Assembly (NCBI RefSeq): GCF_044389085.1
Contig: NZ_JBIRXP010000007.1
Span: 157,702-221,701 of the forward strand
Direction of reading: 5' to 3'
Length of the DNA: 64,000 bases
Origin: Isoptericola sp044389085
Lineage (GTDB): Bacteria; Actinomycetota; Actinomycetes; Actinomycetales; Cellulomonadaceae
Position numbers and translations under genes: made by a program. The notes beneath the pieces were generated by a model. That model saw nothing but the letters and a program-made list of their open reading frames with translations. It had not been told where the DNA came from and did not search any database. How positions within the stretch are numbered: the first letter of the stretch is position 1; the number at the start of each line of letters is the position of its first letter. Positions 15,163 to 23,981 of this stretch are shown here, in pieces.

Positions 15163-15443
15163 GCGGTGCTGTCCCGGTCGACGCCGCCGGCCTCGTCCAG
15201 GTCGACCGGGCGGACCCGGTCGTCACGACGAACGTCGAAGAGGCCTGGCTCGTCGTCCTCGACGCCGCCGAGCTCCTCGGCGATCCATGCCCCGAGGCTG
15301 CGTTCCACCGCACTCGAGGACCGGACGGCGTCGGCGAGAATGAGGCGAATCTCTGCCTCCATGGACCGGCCCGCCGTCGCCGCGCGCACCCGCAGTCGGC
15401 GCCGCACCTCGTCGTCCAGGTCTCGCACCGTGATCGTGGACAT
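15159..15443 (-). CDS. antitoxin, FitA-like ribbon-helix-helix
   Basis: 94 residues. N-terminal ribbon-helix-helix (MSTITVRDLDDEVRRRLRVR...RSMEAEIRLILADAV) of FitA type, then an acidic Pro/Asp-rich tail that would wrap and inhibit the PIN toxin. Its start is 7 bp downstream of a 52-bp near-perfect palindrome, so the pair is almost certainly self-repressed. Confidence 0.9.
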   Translation of the reverse strand: MSTITVRDLDDEVRRRLRVRAATAGRSMEAEIRLILADAVRSSSAVERSLGAWIAEELGGVEDDEPGLFDVRRDDRVRPVDLDEAGGVDRDSTA

Positions 15444-15449
15444 GCACGT

Positions 15450-15501
15450 CTCCCGTCGTCAATGACAGCAATGCTAGCACTGCTGTCATTGACGACGGGA
15501 G
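15450..15501. promoter_or_regulatory. 52-bp palindromic operator of the toxin-antitoxin pair
   Basis: Perfect 21-bp arms, 15450-15470 and 15481-15501, flank a 10-bp centre that itself contains the palindrome TGCTAGCA. The outer arms read CTCCCGTCGTCAATGACAGC and the inverse. It begins 7 bp upstream of the antitoxin ATG, so bound antitoxin would cover promoter and start. It may also end transcripts of the upstream epoxide hydrolase gene. Confidence 0.75.
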
Positions 15502-15523
15502 AGGTCAGCGTTCGGGCGACGAC

Positions 15524-16660
15524 TCAGCCGAAGAAGGCCCGCAGGTCGGCGACGACGTCGTCCGGCACCTCCAGCGCGGCGTAGTGCCCGCCGCGCGGGA
15601 ACTCCGACCAGTGCTCGATGCGCGCGTTGTCGCGCTCGGCGAAGGCCCGGATCGTCTGGAAGTCGTCCCGGAAGACGGCCACGCCGGTCCGCCCGGTGCT
15701 GACGACCGGCTCGGCGCCGGCGCGCTGCTCGGCGTAGTGATACCGCGCGGCCGTGGCGTAGGTGTTGGTCACCCAGTACAGCGTCGCCTGGGCCAGCACC
15801 TGCTCCGGGCTCACCAGCGACGTCCCGTTGCCAAAGCTTTCGAAGAGCTCGTGGTAGGCCAGCGTCGCGACGGGCGAGTCCGCGAGGCCCGCGGCCATGG
15901 TCTGCGGCCGCGACGCGTTCATGACGTTGTACGCCCCGACGGACTGGAACCACTGCAGGTGGCCGAGCGCGGCGAACTCCTTCTCGCCGAACCCGTCCAT
16001 CTCCCCCTCGGCGCCGGACGGGAAGGAGAAGAGCTGCAGCACGTGCGCCCCGAGAAAGCCCTCGGGTTCGATGACGGCGAGCTCGCGCGACACCATCGCC
16101 CCGCCGTCGCTGCCGTGGATGCCGTACGACGCGTAGCCGAGGCCCCGCATCAGCGTGTCGTAGGCCCGGGCGACGCGGGCCATCGTCCAGTCCCCGCCGA
16201 CGACCGGCGTCGAGAACCCGAAGCCGGGCATGGACGGCACGACGACGTCGAAGGCGTCCTCGGCGCGGCCGCCGTGGGCGACCGGGTCGACCAGCGGGTC
16301 GATCATGTCGAGGAAGTCGAGGACCGACCCGGGGTAGGTGTGCGCGAGCAGCAGCGGCGTCGCGTCCGGGTGGGGCGACCGCACGTGCAGGAAGTGGATC
16401 GGCTGGCCCTCGATCTCCGCGAGGAAGCCGGGGTAGGAGTTGACGCGGTCCTCGACCGCGCGCCAGTCGAAGTCCTTCCACCGCGCGACCATGTCGCGAA
16501 GGTACGACTCGGGCGTGCCGTAGTCCCAGGAGTCGCCGGGGGCGGCCGGGGCGAAGCGGGTGCGCTCGAGACGCTCGCGCAGGTCGTCGAGGTCGGCCTG
16601 CGGCACGTGCACGGGGAAGGGGCGGAGCTCCAGGGTGGTGGCGGGCGTCGTGACGTCCAT
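15524..16660 (-). CDS. epoxide hydrolase, alpha/beta fold with EHN domain
   Basis: 378 residues. N-terminal epoxide-hydrolase domain (about 8-115: FPVHVPQADLDDLRERLERTRF, ...GFLAEIEGQPIHFLHVRS), then an alpha/beta hydrolase core with oxyanion segment AHTYPGSVLDFL, nucleophile Asp in HGSDGGAMVSREL and catalytic His in RGGHYAALEVPDDVVADLRAFF. ATG 16660 has GGGAG 8 bp upstream. Divergent from a WYL regulator that probably controls it. The natural epoxide is unknown; many such proteins in actinomycetes are uncharacterised. Confidence 0.88.
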   Translation of the reverse strand: MDVTTPATTLELRPFPVHVPQADLDDLRERLERTRFAPAAPGDSWDYGTPESYLRDMVARWKDFDWRAVEDRVNSYPGFLAEIEGQPIHFLHVRSPHPDATPLLLAHTYPGSVLDFLDMIDPLVDPVAHGGRAEDAFDVVVPSMPGFGFSTPVVGGDWTMARVARAYDTLMRGLGYASYGIHGSDGGAMVSRELAVIEPEGFLGAHVLQLFSFPSGAEGEMDGFGEKEFAALGHLQWFQSVGAYNVMNASRPQTMAAGLADSPVATLAYHELFESFGNGTSLVSPEQVLAQATLYWVTNTYATAARYHYAEQRAGAEPVVSTGRTGVAVFRDDFQTIRAFAERDNARIEHWSEFPRGGHYAALEVPDDVVADLRAFFG

Positions 16661-16790
16661 GGCGGTCTCCCGAGGTCGTGAGCCGGGCCCTCGCCCAGCT
16701 CCTGAGACCACCGTAGGAAGGGTTCAGGAACGCTTCTTTCCGTTATTCTCGACGAGTTCCGGCGAGTTTCCCCCGATCCCGGGAGTCGCG

Positions 16791-17741
16791 ATGGCCTCCA
16801 CCTCCGCACGGCTGCTGGCGCTGCTCGGGCTGCTCCAGTCACGGCAGGACTGGTCCGGCGCCGAGCTTGCCGACCGGCTCGACGTCACCGCCCGCACGGT
16901 GCGCAACGACGTCGCGCGGCTGCGCGAGCTGGGCTACCCCGTGCACGCCGTCCGCGGCCCGGGCGGGCGCTACCGGCTCGGCGCGGGCGCGCGGCTGCCC
17001 CCGCTGCTGCTCGACGACGCCGAGGCCGTCGCGGTCGCCGTCGGCCTGCGGGCAGCGACCGGCACCGCGGGGTTCGAGGAGTCGGGGCAGTCCGCGCTCA
17101 CCAAGCTCGAGCAGGTGCTGCCGGAGCGCCTGCGTCGGCAGGTCGCGGCCCTCCGGTCCGCCTCGACGGCGGGGCCGGCCAACACCGGCCCGTACACCGA
17201 CGAGCCCGCTGTCGACCCGGAGGAGCTCACCGCGCTGGCCGCCGCGATCCGCGACCACCAGGGCCTGCGTTGCTTCTACCAGGACGAGCCGCTCGAGCTC
17301 GAGCCGCACCACCTGGTCGCCTGGCAGCACCGGTGGTTCCTCGTGGCGCGCGACCCGGCGTCCGGCACCTGGGCGCCCTACCGGGTCGACTGGCTGCGGC
17401 TGCGGACTCCCGGCGGCCCGCGGTTCACCCCGGAGGACTTCCCGGGGGACCTCACGACGTTCGTCGTGCAGGAGGTGGCGCGGGCGGGGTGGGCCTTCCA
17501 CGCCCGCATCGTGGTCGACGCGCCGGCGCAGGAGGTCCTGGACCGGATCAACCCGGCGGTGGGAACGGTGCAGCCCCTCCCCGACGGCCGCAGCGTGCTC
17601 GTCACCGGCGGCGACCGCGTGGAGGTCGTCGCGGTCTGGATCGGCCTGCTGGGCCTCGACTTCCACGTGACCGAGCCGCCCGAGCTGGTCGAGCACCTGC
17701 GTGTGCTGGCCGAGCGTTACGACCGAGCGGCTGACGGCTGA
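16791..17741 (+). CDS. WYL-domain transcriptional regulator
   Basis: 316 residues. N-terminal HTH_11 winged helix (about 4-58: ARLLALLGLLQSRQDWSGAELADRLDVTARTVRNDVARLRELGYPV), then a WYL sensing domain (about 150-230) and WCX C-terminal extension. ATG 16791 is preceded by GGGAG at 6 bp. Divergent from the epoxide hydrolase gene across 130 bp. WYL domains often bind nucleotides or nucleic acid ligands; the signal here is unknown. Confidence 0.9.
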   Translation: MASTSARLLALLGLLQSRQDWSGAELADRLDVTARTVRNDVARLRELGYPVHAVRGPGGRYRLGAGARLPPLLLDDAEAVAVAVGLRAATGTAGFEESGQSALTKLEQVLPERLRRQVAALRSASTAGPANTGPYTDEPAVDPEELTALAAAIRDHQGLRCFYQDEPLELEPHHLVAWQHRWFLVARDPASGTWAPYRVDWLRLRTPGGPRFTPEDFPGDLTTFVVQEVARAGWAFHARIVVDAPAQEVLDRINPAVGTVQPLPDGRSVLVTGGDRVEVVAVWIGLLGLDFHVTEPPELVEHLRVLAERYDRAADG

Positions 17742-17783
17742 CGAGGCTGGCGCGACCTGACGTCGGTCGACGACACTGGTCCG

Positions 17784-18218
17784 GTGAGCGACCCGTACCC
17801 GGCCGGCGAGCCGTACCAGCAGCAGACCCCGCAGGACCAGGCCCAGCCCGGCTCCCCGCAGTCCGGCTACGCCCAGCCTGGCTACCCGCAGGCGCCGTAC
17901 GCCCAGACGCCCTACCCGCAGGCGGGCTACCCGTACCCCGCCTACGCGCCCGAGCCACCCGGCAAGACGATGGGCATCGTCGGGTTCGTCCTCGCGTTCA
18001 TCGTCGCGCCCGCAGGGATCGTCGTGTCCGCGATGGCCCTGTCGGAGTCGAAGAAGGTCGGCTACCCCAACACGCTCGGCAAGTGGGGGCTGTGGCTGTC
18101 CATCGCCTTCACGGCACTGTGGGTGCTGTACGTGCTCTTCACGGTGCTCGCCGTGTTCGGCGGGATGTTCGCCTTCCTCTCGACGACCACCTACGGGAAC
18201 GCGGGCCTGTCGGTCTGA
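17784..18218 (+). CDS. DUF4190-type membrane protein with Pro/Tyr-rich N-terminus
   Basis: 144 residues. Residues 1-58 are low-complexity, rich in Pro, Tyr, Gln and Gly with repeated YPQ/YAQ units. Then come two membrane helices (about 66-90 and 103-135) with GIVGFVLAFIVAPAGIVVSAMALSES, the DUF4190 pattern. Function unknown; such proteins are common in actinobacteria and lie in the membrane with the tail in the cytoplasm. GTG start at 17784. Confidence 0.8.
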   Translation: MSDPYPAGEPYQQQTPQDQAQPGSPQSGYAQPGYPQAPYAQTPYPQAGYPYPAYAPEPPGKTMGIVGFVLAFIVAPAGIVVSAMALSESKKVGYPNTLGKWGLWLSIAFTALWVLYVLFTVLAVFGGMFAFLSTTTYGNAGLSV

Positions 18219-18234
18219 CCCGCGCCGAGGGCGC

Positions 18235-19176
18235 TCAGGCGAGCACCCGCAGCGGGGTCCCCGCCGCCCACGCGGCGACGTCCTCGACCGCCTGGCCGTA
18301 GAACGTCCGGTAGGTGGCCTCGGTGACGTACCCGAGGTGCGGTGTCAGCACGGTGCGCGGGGCGGACCGGAGCGGGTGGTCGGCGGGCAGCGGCTCGACG
18401 TCGAACACGTCGAGCCCGGCCCCGCCGATCCGGCCGTCGTGCAGCGCCGCCAGCAGGGCGTCAGTGTCCACGAGCGGACCGCGCGAGGTGTTGACGAGCA
18501 CCGCGGTGGGCTTCATCCGCGCCAGGTCGTCGGCGCCGACGATCCCGCGGCTGCGGTCGCTGAGCTTGTAGTGCACGGTGACGACGTCGGACGTCGCGAA
18601 CAGCTCGTCCTTGGCGACGGCGCGCACCCCGGCCTCCTCGGCCGTCGCGGGGTCGAGGCGCTGGCTCCACGCGACGACGTCCATCCCGAACGCCTGCCCG
18701 ACCCGCGCCACCCGCGCGCCGAGGCGCCCGAGCCCGACGACGCCCAGCCGCCGCCCCTCCAGGTCGCCGCCGACGGTGTGCTGCCAGCCGCCGTCGCGCA
18801 TCGCACGGTCCTCGGCCGGCACGTGCCGCAGGACGGCGAGGATCAGGCCCCACGTGAGCTCCGGCGTCGCGTTCGCCGGCGACTCGGTGCCGCACACGAC
18901 GACGCCGAGCCCTCGGGCCGCGTCGAGGTCGATCGCCGCGTTCTGCCGCCCGGTCGTCACCAGCAGCCGCAGGTCGGGCAGCCGAGCCAGCCGGGCCGCG
19001 GTGAAGGGCGTCCGCTCCCGCTGGGCGACGACGACGTCGTAGCCCGCGAGCGCCGCGGCGACCGCGTCGTCGTCGGGCAGCGGACGGTCGAGGAAGTCGA
19101 CCTCGGCCCCCAGGCTCCCCCAGTCCGCGAAGCGGTGGGCGACCCGCTGGTAGTCGTCCAGGACGGCGACGCGCAT
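18235..19176 (-). CDS. D-2-hydroxyacid dehydrogenase family protein
   Basis: 313 residues. NAD-binding motif GLGRLGARVARVGQAFGM, catalytic Arg in NTSRGPLVD, Glu in DVFDVEPLP and His in LTPHLGYVTE. Closest in outline to SerA/phosphonate-type dehydrogenases used on unassigned 2-hydroxy acids. Stands alone, convergent with the DUF4190 gene and divergent from a methyltransferase gene, so context gives no substrate. Confidence 0.9.
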   Translation of the reverse strand: MRVAVLDDYQRVAHRFADWGSLGAEVDFLDRPLPDDDAVAAALAGYDVVVAQRERTPFTAARLARLPDLRLLVTTGRQNAAIDLDAARGLGVVVCGTESPANATPELTWGLILAVLRHVPAEDRAMRDGGWQHTVGGDLEGRRLGVVGLGRLGARVARVGQAFGMDVVAWSQRLDPATAEEAGVRAVAKDELFATSDVVTVHYKLSDRSRGIVGADDLARMKPTAVLVNTSRGPLVDTDALLAALHDGRIGGAGLDVFDVEPLPADHPLRSAPRTVLTPHLGYVTEATYRTFYGQAVEDVAAWAAGTPLRVLA

Positions 19177-19270
19177 CGATGACCTCCTAATTCTGCCCGA
19201 CTCTCGGCGGGGCCGACGCTACCGGGGACATGGCAGCGCGCTCGCGGCCGCCCGCAGCTAGCCTCGCCGG

Positions 19271-20053
19271 ATGATCGACGACCGTGCCGACGACCTCGCC
19301 GACGACCTCGTGGCCGCGCTGTCCGACGTGCATCGCCGCACCACGATGGTCGGCTGGGACTTCGCCGTCCTCGCGGGCTCGACGACCTCCGACGACCCTC
19401 CGTGGGACTTCGAGGCGGACTCCCTGGACGCGCTGCGGCGCGCGCGCCGCGCCGTCGACCTGGGCACGGGCGGGGGCGAACGCCTGTCGGCGCTGCTGGA
19501 CCGGCTGCCTGCGGGGTGTGCGCCCTCGGTCGTCGCGACGGAGGGGTGGGAGCCGAACGAGCCCGTCGCGCGCGAGAGGCTCACCCCGTACGGCGTGCCG
19601 GTGGTGGCGTACGACGCCGAGGCGGAGCCCTCGCTGCCGTTCGCCGACGGCTCGGTCGACCTCCTCATGGCGCGGCACGAGTCGTACGACGCCGCCGAGG
19701 TGGCGCGCGTCCTCGCCCCGGGCGGGGTGTTCCTCACGCAGCAGGTGGACGGGCGCGACACGGCCGAGCTCCGCGACTGGTTCGGCGGCGAGGCTCTCTA
19801 TCCGGACGTCCGGCTGGACCGCGCGCGCCCGGACCTGGAGCGGGCGGGGCTGACGGTCGACGTCGCCGACGAGTGGCGCGGCCGGCTCCGCTTCGCCGAC
19901 GTCGAGGCGGTGGTCACGTACCTCGCCCTCACACCGTGGACGGTGCCCGGGTTCGACCCCGCCGACCACGCCGAGCGGCTCGCGGAGCTGCACCGCGCCG
20001 GCCCGGTCGACGTCACCCAGGTCCGCTTCCGCTGCTCGGCCCGCAAGGCCTGA
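19271..20053 (+). CDS. class I SAM-dependent methyltransferase
   Basis: 260 residues with Rossmann methyltransferase motif I VDLGTGGGERLSALL (about 60-75), motif II acidic residue in VVAYDAEAEPSLPFADGSVDLLMARHE and post-motif ARVLAPGGVFLTQQV. Belongs to the methyltransferase-11 type; the substrate cannot be inferred. Ends 12 bp before the convergent DUF624 gene with a shared hairpin over both stops. Confidence 0.85.
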   Translation: MIDDRADDLADDLVAALSDVHRRTTMVGWDFAVLAGSTTSDDPPWDFEADSLDALRRARRAVDLGTGGGERLSALLDRLPAGCAPSVVATEGWEPNEPVARERLTPYGVPVVAYDAEAEPSLPFADGSVDLLMARHESYDAAEVARVLAPGGVFLTQQVDGRDTAELRDWFGGEALYPDVRLDRARPDLERAGLTVDVADEWRGRLRFADVEAVVTYLALTPWTVPGFDPADHAERLAELHRAGPVDVTQVRFRCSARKA

Positions 20054-20071
20054 CGCGGCCCGGGGTCAGGC
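20048..20071. terminator. shared hairpin over convergent stop codons
   Basis: Perfect 7-bp arms GCCTGAC/GTCAGGC with a GC-rich 10-base loop. It contains the stop of the methyltransferase gene and that of the DUF624 gene, so it probably ends both transcripts. Confidence 0.5.
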
Positions 20072-20773
20072 GTCCACGATCAGTCCTCCGTCCCGGTTCC
20101 GCACGGGCGGCTCCCGGTCCGCGGACCGCACCACGTGGCGCGAGTTCGCCCAGACCACGTAGAGCAGCGGCGCGGCGAGCACGCCGACGGCCAGCGCGGG
20201 CCGCAGGGCGAACGCGCCCGCCAGCGTCAGCAGGCTCACCACGCTGAGCGCGCCGAGGTACCACCGGCGCACGCCCAGGTAGAACGTCGCGCTCAGCACG
20301 GCACGCCACCCGAGCCCCGGCCGGTCCACCACGAGCACCAGCGCCACCGGGGCGCAGACGAGGGTCAGCGCGACGAGCACCACCAGCACGGGGATCACGA
20401 CGGCGCCCAGCCGCTGCCCCCAGAGCCCCACCGCGTCGACGACCACCACCACGCCGACCGCGCCGACGATCGCCCCGAGGGCCGCCGCCCGGACACCGGA
20501 GTCCCGCAGGGCGCGCAGGTACGTCCGCACGACGCCGATCCGGCCCTGCGCGGAGAACTCGCGGAACACCGTCATCGCCGCGGCGACGCCGGGGAACGCG
20601 AGCGCGAGCGCGACGGCCAGGGCCGGCCACGACGCCAGGGGGTCGGTCGTCACCAGGAGCACGAGCAGCGGGAGCGACGACAGCGCCAGGAGCCCGTTCG
20701 TCGCCAGGACGACGTAGGCGAACTCGAAGACCGTCGTCAGGGTCGCGTGCGAGAGCAGCGTGCGGGCGCGCAT
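20066..20773 (-). CDS. DUF624 (YesL-like) membrane protein
   Basis: 235 residues with about five to six membrane helices and the DUF624 outline: short N-terminus, TTVFEFAYVVLATNGLLALSSLPLL, and FREF about residue 70. YesL-like proteins occur at the ends of sugar ABC operons (as in Bacillus yesLMNOPQ); their role is unknown. Last gene of the six-gene operon starting at 26974, 7 bp after the second permease. Confidence 0.78.
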   Translation of the reverse strand: MRARTLLSHATLTTVFEFAYVVLATNGLLALSSLPLLVLLVTTDPLASWPALAVALALAFPGVAAAMTVFREFSAQGRIGVVRTYLRALRDSGVRAAALGAIVGAVGVVVVVDAVGLWGQRLGAVVIPVLVVLVALTLVCAPVALVLVVDRPGLGWRAVLSATFYLGVRRWYLGALSVVSLLTLAGAFALRPALAVGVLAAPLLYVVWANSRHVVRSADREPPVRNRDGGLIVDA

Positions 20774-20780
20774 CCGGCCG

Positions 20781-21674
20781 TCACCCCTTCAGCCCGCTGG
20801 TCGCGATGCCCTCGATGAAGTACCGCTGGCCCAGCAGGAAGACGATCGCGATCGGCAGCACGGAGATCACCGAGCCGGCCATGATCAGCGCGTAGTCGGC
20901 GTTGTACTGGCCGATGAACGTCTTCAGACCGATCTGCAGCGTCCACAGGTCGGGGCTGCGCAGGTAGATCAGCGGCCCGAGGTAGTCGTTCCACGTGTTG
21001 GTGAACGTGATGAGCACCAGGCTGGCGATCGCCGGGACGGACAGCGGCACCATGATGCGCCGCCAGATCCCGTACTCCGACAGGCCGTCGATGCGCGCCG
21101 CCTCCGACAGCTCCTCCGGCACGGTCTCGTAGAACTGCTTCATGAGGAACACGCCGAACGCGCTGAACGTCTGCAGCGCGAGCATGGCCCACAGCGTGTT
21201 CGACAGGCCCATCTTCGACAGCATGACGAACTGCGGGATCATGTACGCCTGCCACGGCACCGCGATGGTGGCCACGTAGAGCAGGAACAGGGCGTCGCGC
21301 CCCGGGAACCGCGTCTTGGAGAACCCGTAGGCGGCGAAGCTGCCCGTGAGCACCTGCAGGAACGTCACGCCCACCGACAGGATCAGCGTGTTCTTGATCC
21401 ACGTCGCCATGTCGGACTTCTGCCAGATCTCGACGTAGTTCTGCCAGACCACCGGGTCCGGGACCCACTGGATCGGCACGGTGAAGACGCTGTTGTTCTC
21501 CTTCAGCGACGAGATCACCATCCACACGAACGGCAGCAGGACGGCCGCGGCGGCGACCACCAGCGCCACGTGCGCCAGCACGCGGCCGACGCCGGGACGC
21601 GTGCGGGACGGGGTGGCGGGGACGGCGGGCGTGGCGGCGGGGGCCGGGCGCCGGACCTCGGTCGTCGTCGACAT
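20781..21674 (-). CDS. sugar ABC transporter permease, MalG type
   Basis: 297 residues, six membrane helices and the cytoplasmic EAA loop EELSEAARIDGLSEYGIWRRIMVPLSVPAI that docks the ATPase. N-terminal 30 residues are Pro/Thr-rich and cytoplasmic. ATG 21674 overlaps the stop of the first permease gene (TGATG). Partner of the permease at 21674-22609. No ATPase gene lies in this operon, so a shared MsiK-type ATPase from elsewhere is likely, as in many actinobacterial sugar importers. Confidence 0.93.
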   Translation of the reverse strand: MSTTTEVRRPAPAATPAVPATPSRTRPGVGRVLAHVALVVAAAAVLLPFVWMVISSLKENNSVFTVPIQWVPDPVVWQNYVEIWQKSDMATWIKNTLILSVGVTFLQVLTGSFAAYGFSKTRFPGRDALFLLYVATIAVPWQAYMIPQFVMLSKMGLSNTLWAMLALQTFSAFGVFLMKQFYETVPEELSEAARIDGLSEYGIWRRIMVPLSVPAIASLVLITFTNTWNDYLGPLIYLRSPDLWTLQIGLKTFIGQYNADYALIMAGSVISVLPIAIVFLLGQRYFIEGIATSGLKG

Positions 21675-22609
21675 CAGTCCTGCCTCCTTCGGTTGATCAC
21701 GAACTGCACGGCGGTCACGGCCAGGCAGAGGAGGAACAGGGCCACCGAGACCGCCGAGGCGTACCCGAACTCGTTCTCGACGAAGCCCTTCTTGTAGATG
21801 TACTGGGACAGCACGAGCGTGGACTGGCCGGGCCCGCCGTCGGTCATCAGCAGGATGAGGTCGAGCACCTTGAGGCTGCCGATGGTGAGGATGACGGTGA
21901 CGAAGAACATCGTGGGCCGCAGGCACGGCAGCGTGATGTTCCAGAACCGCTGCCACGCGCCCGCGCCGTCCATGCGGCCGGCCTCGTACAGCTCCCGCGG
22001 GATCGTCTGCAGGCCGGCGAGGAAGAGCACCATGAAGTAGCCCATCTCGCGCCAGACGCTGACGATCACCACGGCGGGCATGGCCCAGGTGGCCGACGTC
22101 GTCCAGCCCGGTCCCTCGATCCCGAACAGGGCGAGGAACTGGTTGATCGGGCCGGACTCGGGGCTGAACAGCATGTTCCACACGACGGCGATGGCCACCA
22201 TCGAGGTGATGTACGGGAAGAACGCCGCGGTCCGGAAGAACGCCACGCCCCGCAGCTTCTGGTTGAGCAGGAGCGCGAGCCCGAGCGAGGCCACCAGGGT
22301 GAGCGGGATGTGCAGCCCGGAGTAGTACAGCGTGTTGAGCAGGGCGCGGTGGAAGCTCGCGTCGCTCAGCAACCGGGTGTAGTTGTCCAGCCCGACCCAG
22401 GGCGCCTTGCCGAAGACGTTCCATCCCGTGAGGGACAGGTAGAACACCGCGATCACGGGGATCAGGGTGAGGATCGCGAACCCGAGGAAGTTCGGCAGGA
22501 CGAACGTCCAGCCGATGAGGGCGTTGCGTCGCTTGAGCCGGGCGCCGGGGCGCCGGGCACCGCGGACCGGCGTCGGCGCCGGGGCGGCAGGAGAGGTCGT
22601 GGTCGCCAT
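21674..22609 (-). CDS. sugar ABC transporter permease, MalF type
   Basis: 311 residues. Six helices after a basic N-terminus (RRPGARLKRRNALIGWTFVLPNFLGFAIL); EAA loop RELYEAGRMDGAGAWQRFWNITLPCL, and the typical GSLKVLDLILLMTDGGPGQSTLVL. ATG 22609 with AGGAG 7 bp upstream. Separated from the binding-protein gene by a strong hairpin at 22629-22656. Confidence 0.93.
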   Translation of the reverse strand: MATTTSPAAPAPTPVRGARRPGARLKRRNALIGWTFVLPNFLGFAILTLIPVIAVFYLSLTGWNVFGKAPWVGLDNYTRLLSDASFHRALLNTLYYSGLHIPLTLVASLGLALLLNQKLRGVAFFRTAAFFPYITSMVAIAVVWNMLFSPESGPINQFLALFGIEGPGWTTSATWAMPAVVIVSVWREMGYFMVLFLAGLQTIPRELYEAGRMDGAGAWQRFWNITLPCLRPTMFFVTVILTIGSLKVLDLILLMTDGGPGQSTLVLSQYIYKKGFVENEFGYASAVSVALFLLCLAVTAVQFVINRRRQD

Positions 22610-22628
22610 GGGAAGCTCCTTCGAGAGC

Positions 22629-22656
22629 GCGGGGGGCCGGCGGACCGGCCCCCCGC
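22629..22656 (-). terminator. strong intercistronic hairpin after binding-protein gene
   Basis: Perfect 12-bp arms GCGGGGGGCCGG/CCGGCCCCCCGC with a 4-base loop, starting 10 bp after the binding-protein stop and ending 20 bp before the permease start. Position suits partial termination or protection of the upstream mRNA, giving more binding protein than permease. Confidence 0.7.
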
Positions 22657-22665
22657 TGCATCCGG

Positions 22666-23946
22666 TCAGCCGGTGATGCCGGCCTCGTTCGCCGCGCGCT
22701 GCTCCGCCTCGGCGATGGCGTCGTCGACGGAGGTGCTCCCGGACATCACGGCCGAGTGCAGGTCGCCCAGGATGGTCTGCACCGTCGCGATCTTCGGGTG
22801 CACGGGGTTCTCGGGGCGCGTGTCGTGCACCTGGAACGTCTGGCGGGAGAGCTCGTCCTCGGGCGCACCCTCCGCACCGAAGTACGCCTCGGTGACGGCG
22901 TCGGACTGGTAGGCCGGCGTGATCCCGGTCGCCGCGAGGGCCACGGCGGCGTCCTCGCTCGCGATGAAGCCGAGGAACTCCTTGGCGGCGTCGAGCTTGC
23001 CCTCGTCGACGGCGGCGTTGATCCCGATGGAGGTCGGGTCGCCGAACGTCACCGGCTCCTCGAGCGTGCTCTCGTCGTACTGCGGCACCGGGGCGAGCCC
23101 CCACGCGAAGTCGTCGGCCTCGCCGTCGGCCTGCTGCGCGAGCAGCATCGCGACGTACCAGCTGCCCATCGGCATCATGGCGGCCTTCTGCTTCCCGAAC
23201 TGCGCCTGGTAGGTGAGGCTGTTCGTGGTCGCGGTGCCGTAGTCCACCTGGGCGCCCGCGTCCTGCATCGCCAGGGCGCGCTCGTAGTACGGCTCGAGGT
23301 AGCCGTAGTCGCCCGACAGGAGGTCGGCGCCCGGCGTCTGGTTGGTGGCGAAGCCCTGGAGCGCGGCCTGCCACACGTGCTGGTAGGCGCCGTCGGCGTC
23401 ACCCGCGTCGCTCAGCGCCTGCGCGGCCTCGGCGTAGTCGTCCCAGGTCCAGGTGCCGTCGGGGGCGTCGACCCCCGCCTTCTCGAACAGGTCCTTGTTG
23501 TAGAAGAGGAACCACGAGTCCTGCCGGAACGGGACGGCCCACGTGCTGCCGTCGACCTGCCACGAGCCGAGGCCGGTGACGTTCTCGTCGAGGCCGTCCG
23601 CCACGTCGGAGACGTCCACGAGCTGACCGCCGGCCTGGTAGGTGACGAACGCCGACACGGTCTTCTGGGCGTAGAGGTCGGGCGCCGCGCCGGCCGCGAG
23701 GTCGGCCGTCATCTGCGTCTCGTAGTTGTCGGTGTCGTACTCCCGGATCGAGACCTCCACGTCGTCGTGCGACGCGTTGAACTCGTCGACGAGGAGCTGG
23801 AACTCGGGCGCGTTGCTGAGGGCCCAGGTGCCGAGGGTCAGGTCGACGACACCGTCCGCGTCGGCGGCGGAGTCGGAGCCGCCGCACGCGGTGAGGGTCA
23901 GGGCGACGGCAAGGATGCCTGCGGTCGCGGTGAGGGGGCGCTTCAT
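22666..23946 (-). CDS. sugar ABC transporter binding lipoprotein
   Basis: 426 residues. Signal peptide with lipobox LTAC, lipidated Cys at 21. The rest is a family-1 solute-binding protein: LTLGTWALSNAPEFQLLVDEFNASHDDVEVSIREYD near the start, AAPDLYAQ, and FYNKDLFEKAGVDAP about residue 150. AAGGAG precedes ATG 23946. Captures a mono- or oligosaccharide for the two downstream permeases; the DUF2264 gene 36 bp upstream suggests an oligosaccharide or glycoside. Confidence 0.93.
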   Translation of the reverse strand: MKRPLTATAGILAVALTLTACGGSDSAADADGVVDLTLGTWALSNAPEFQLLVDEFNASHDDVEVSIREYDTDNYETQMTADLAAGAAPDLYAQKTVSAFVTYQAGGQLVDVSDVADGLDENVTGLGSWQVDGSTWAVPFRQDSWFLFYNKDLFEKAGVDAPDGTWTWDDYAEAAQALSDAGDADGAYQHVWQAALQGFATNQTPGADLLSGDYGYLEPYYERALAMQDAGAQVDYGTATTNSLTYQAQFGKQKAAMMPMGSWYVAMLLAQQADGEADDFAWGLAPVPQYDESTLEEPVTFGDPTSIGINAAVDEGKLDAAKEFLGFIASEDAAVALAATGITPAYQSDAVTEAYFGAEGAPEDELSRQTFQVHDTRPENPVHPKIATVQTILGDLHSAVMSGSTSVDDAIAEAEQRAANEAGITG

Positions 23947-23981
23947 GTCGATTCTCCTTCGAATGCGATCGGTGGTGCGGG

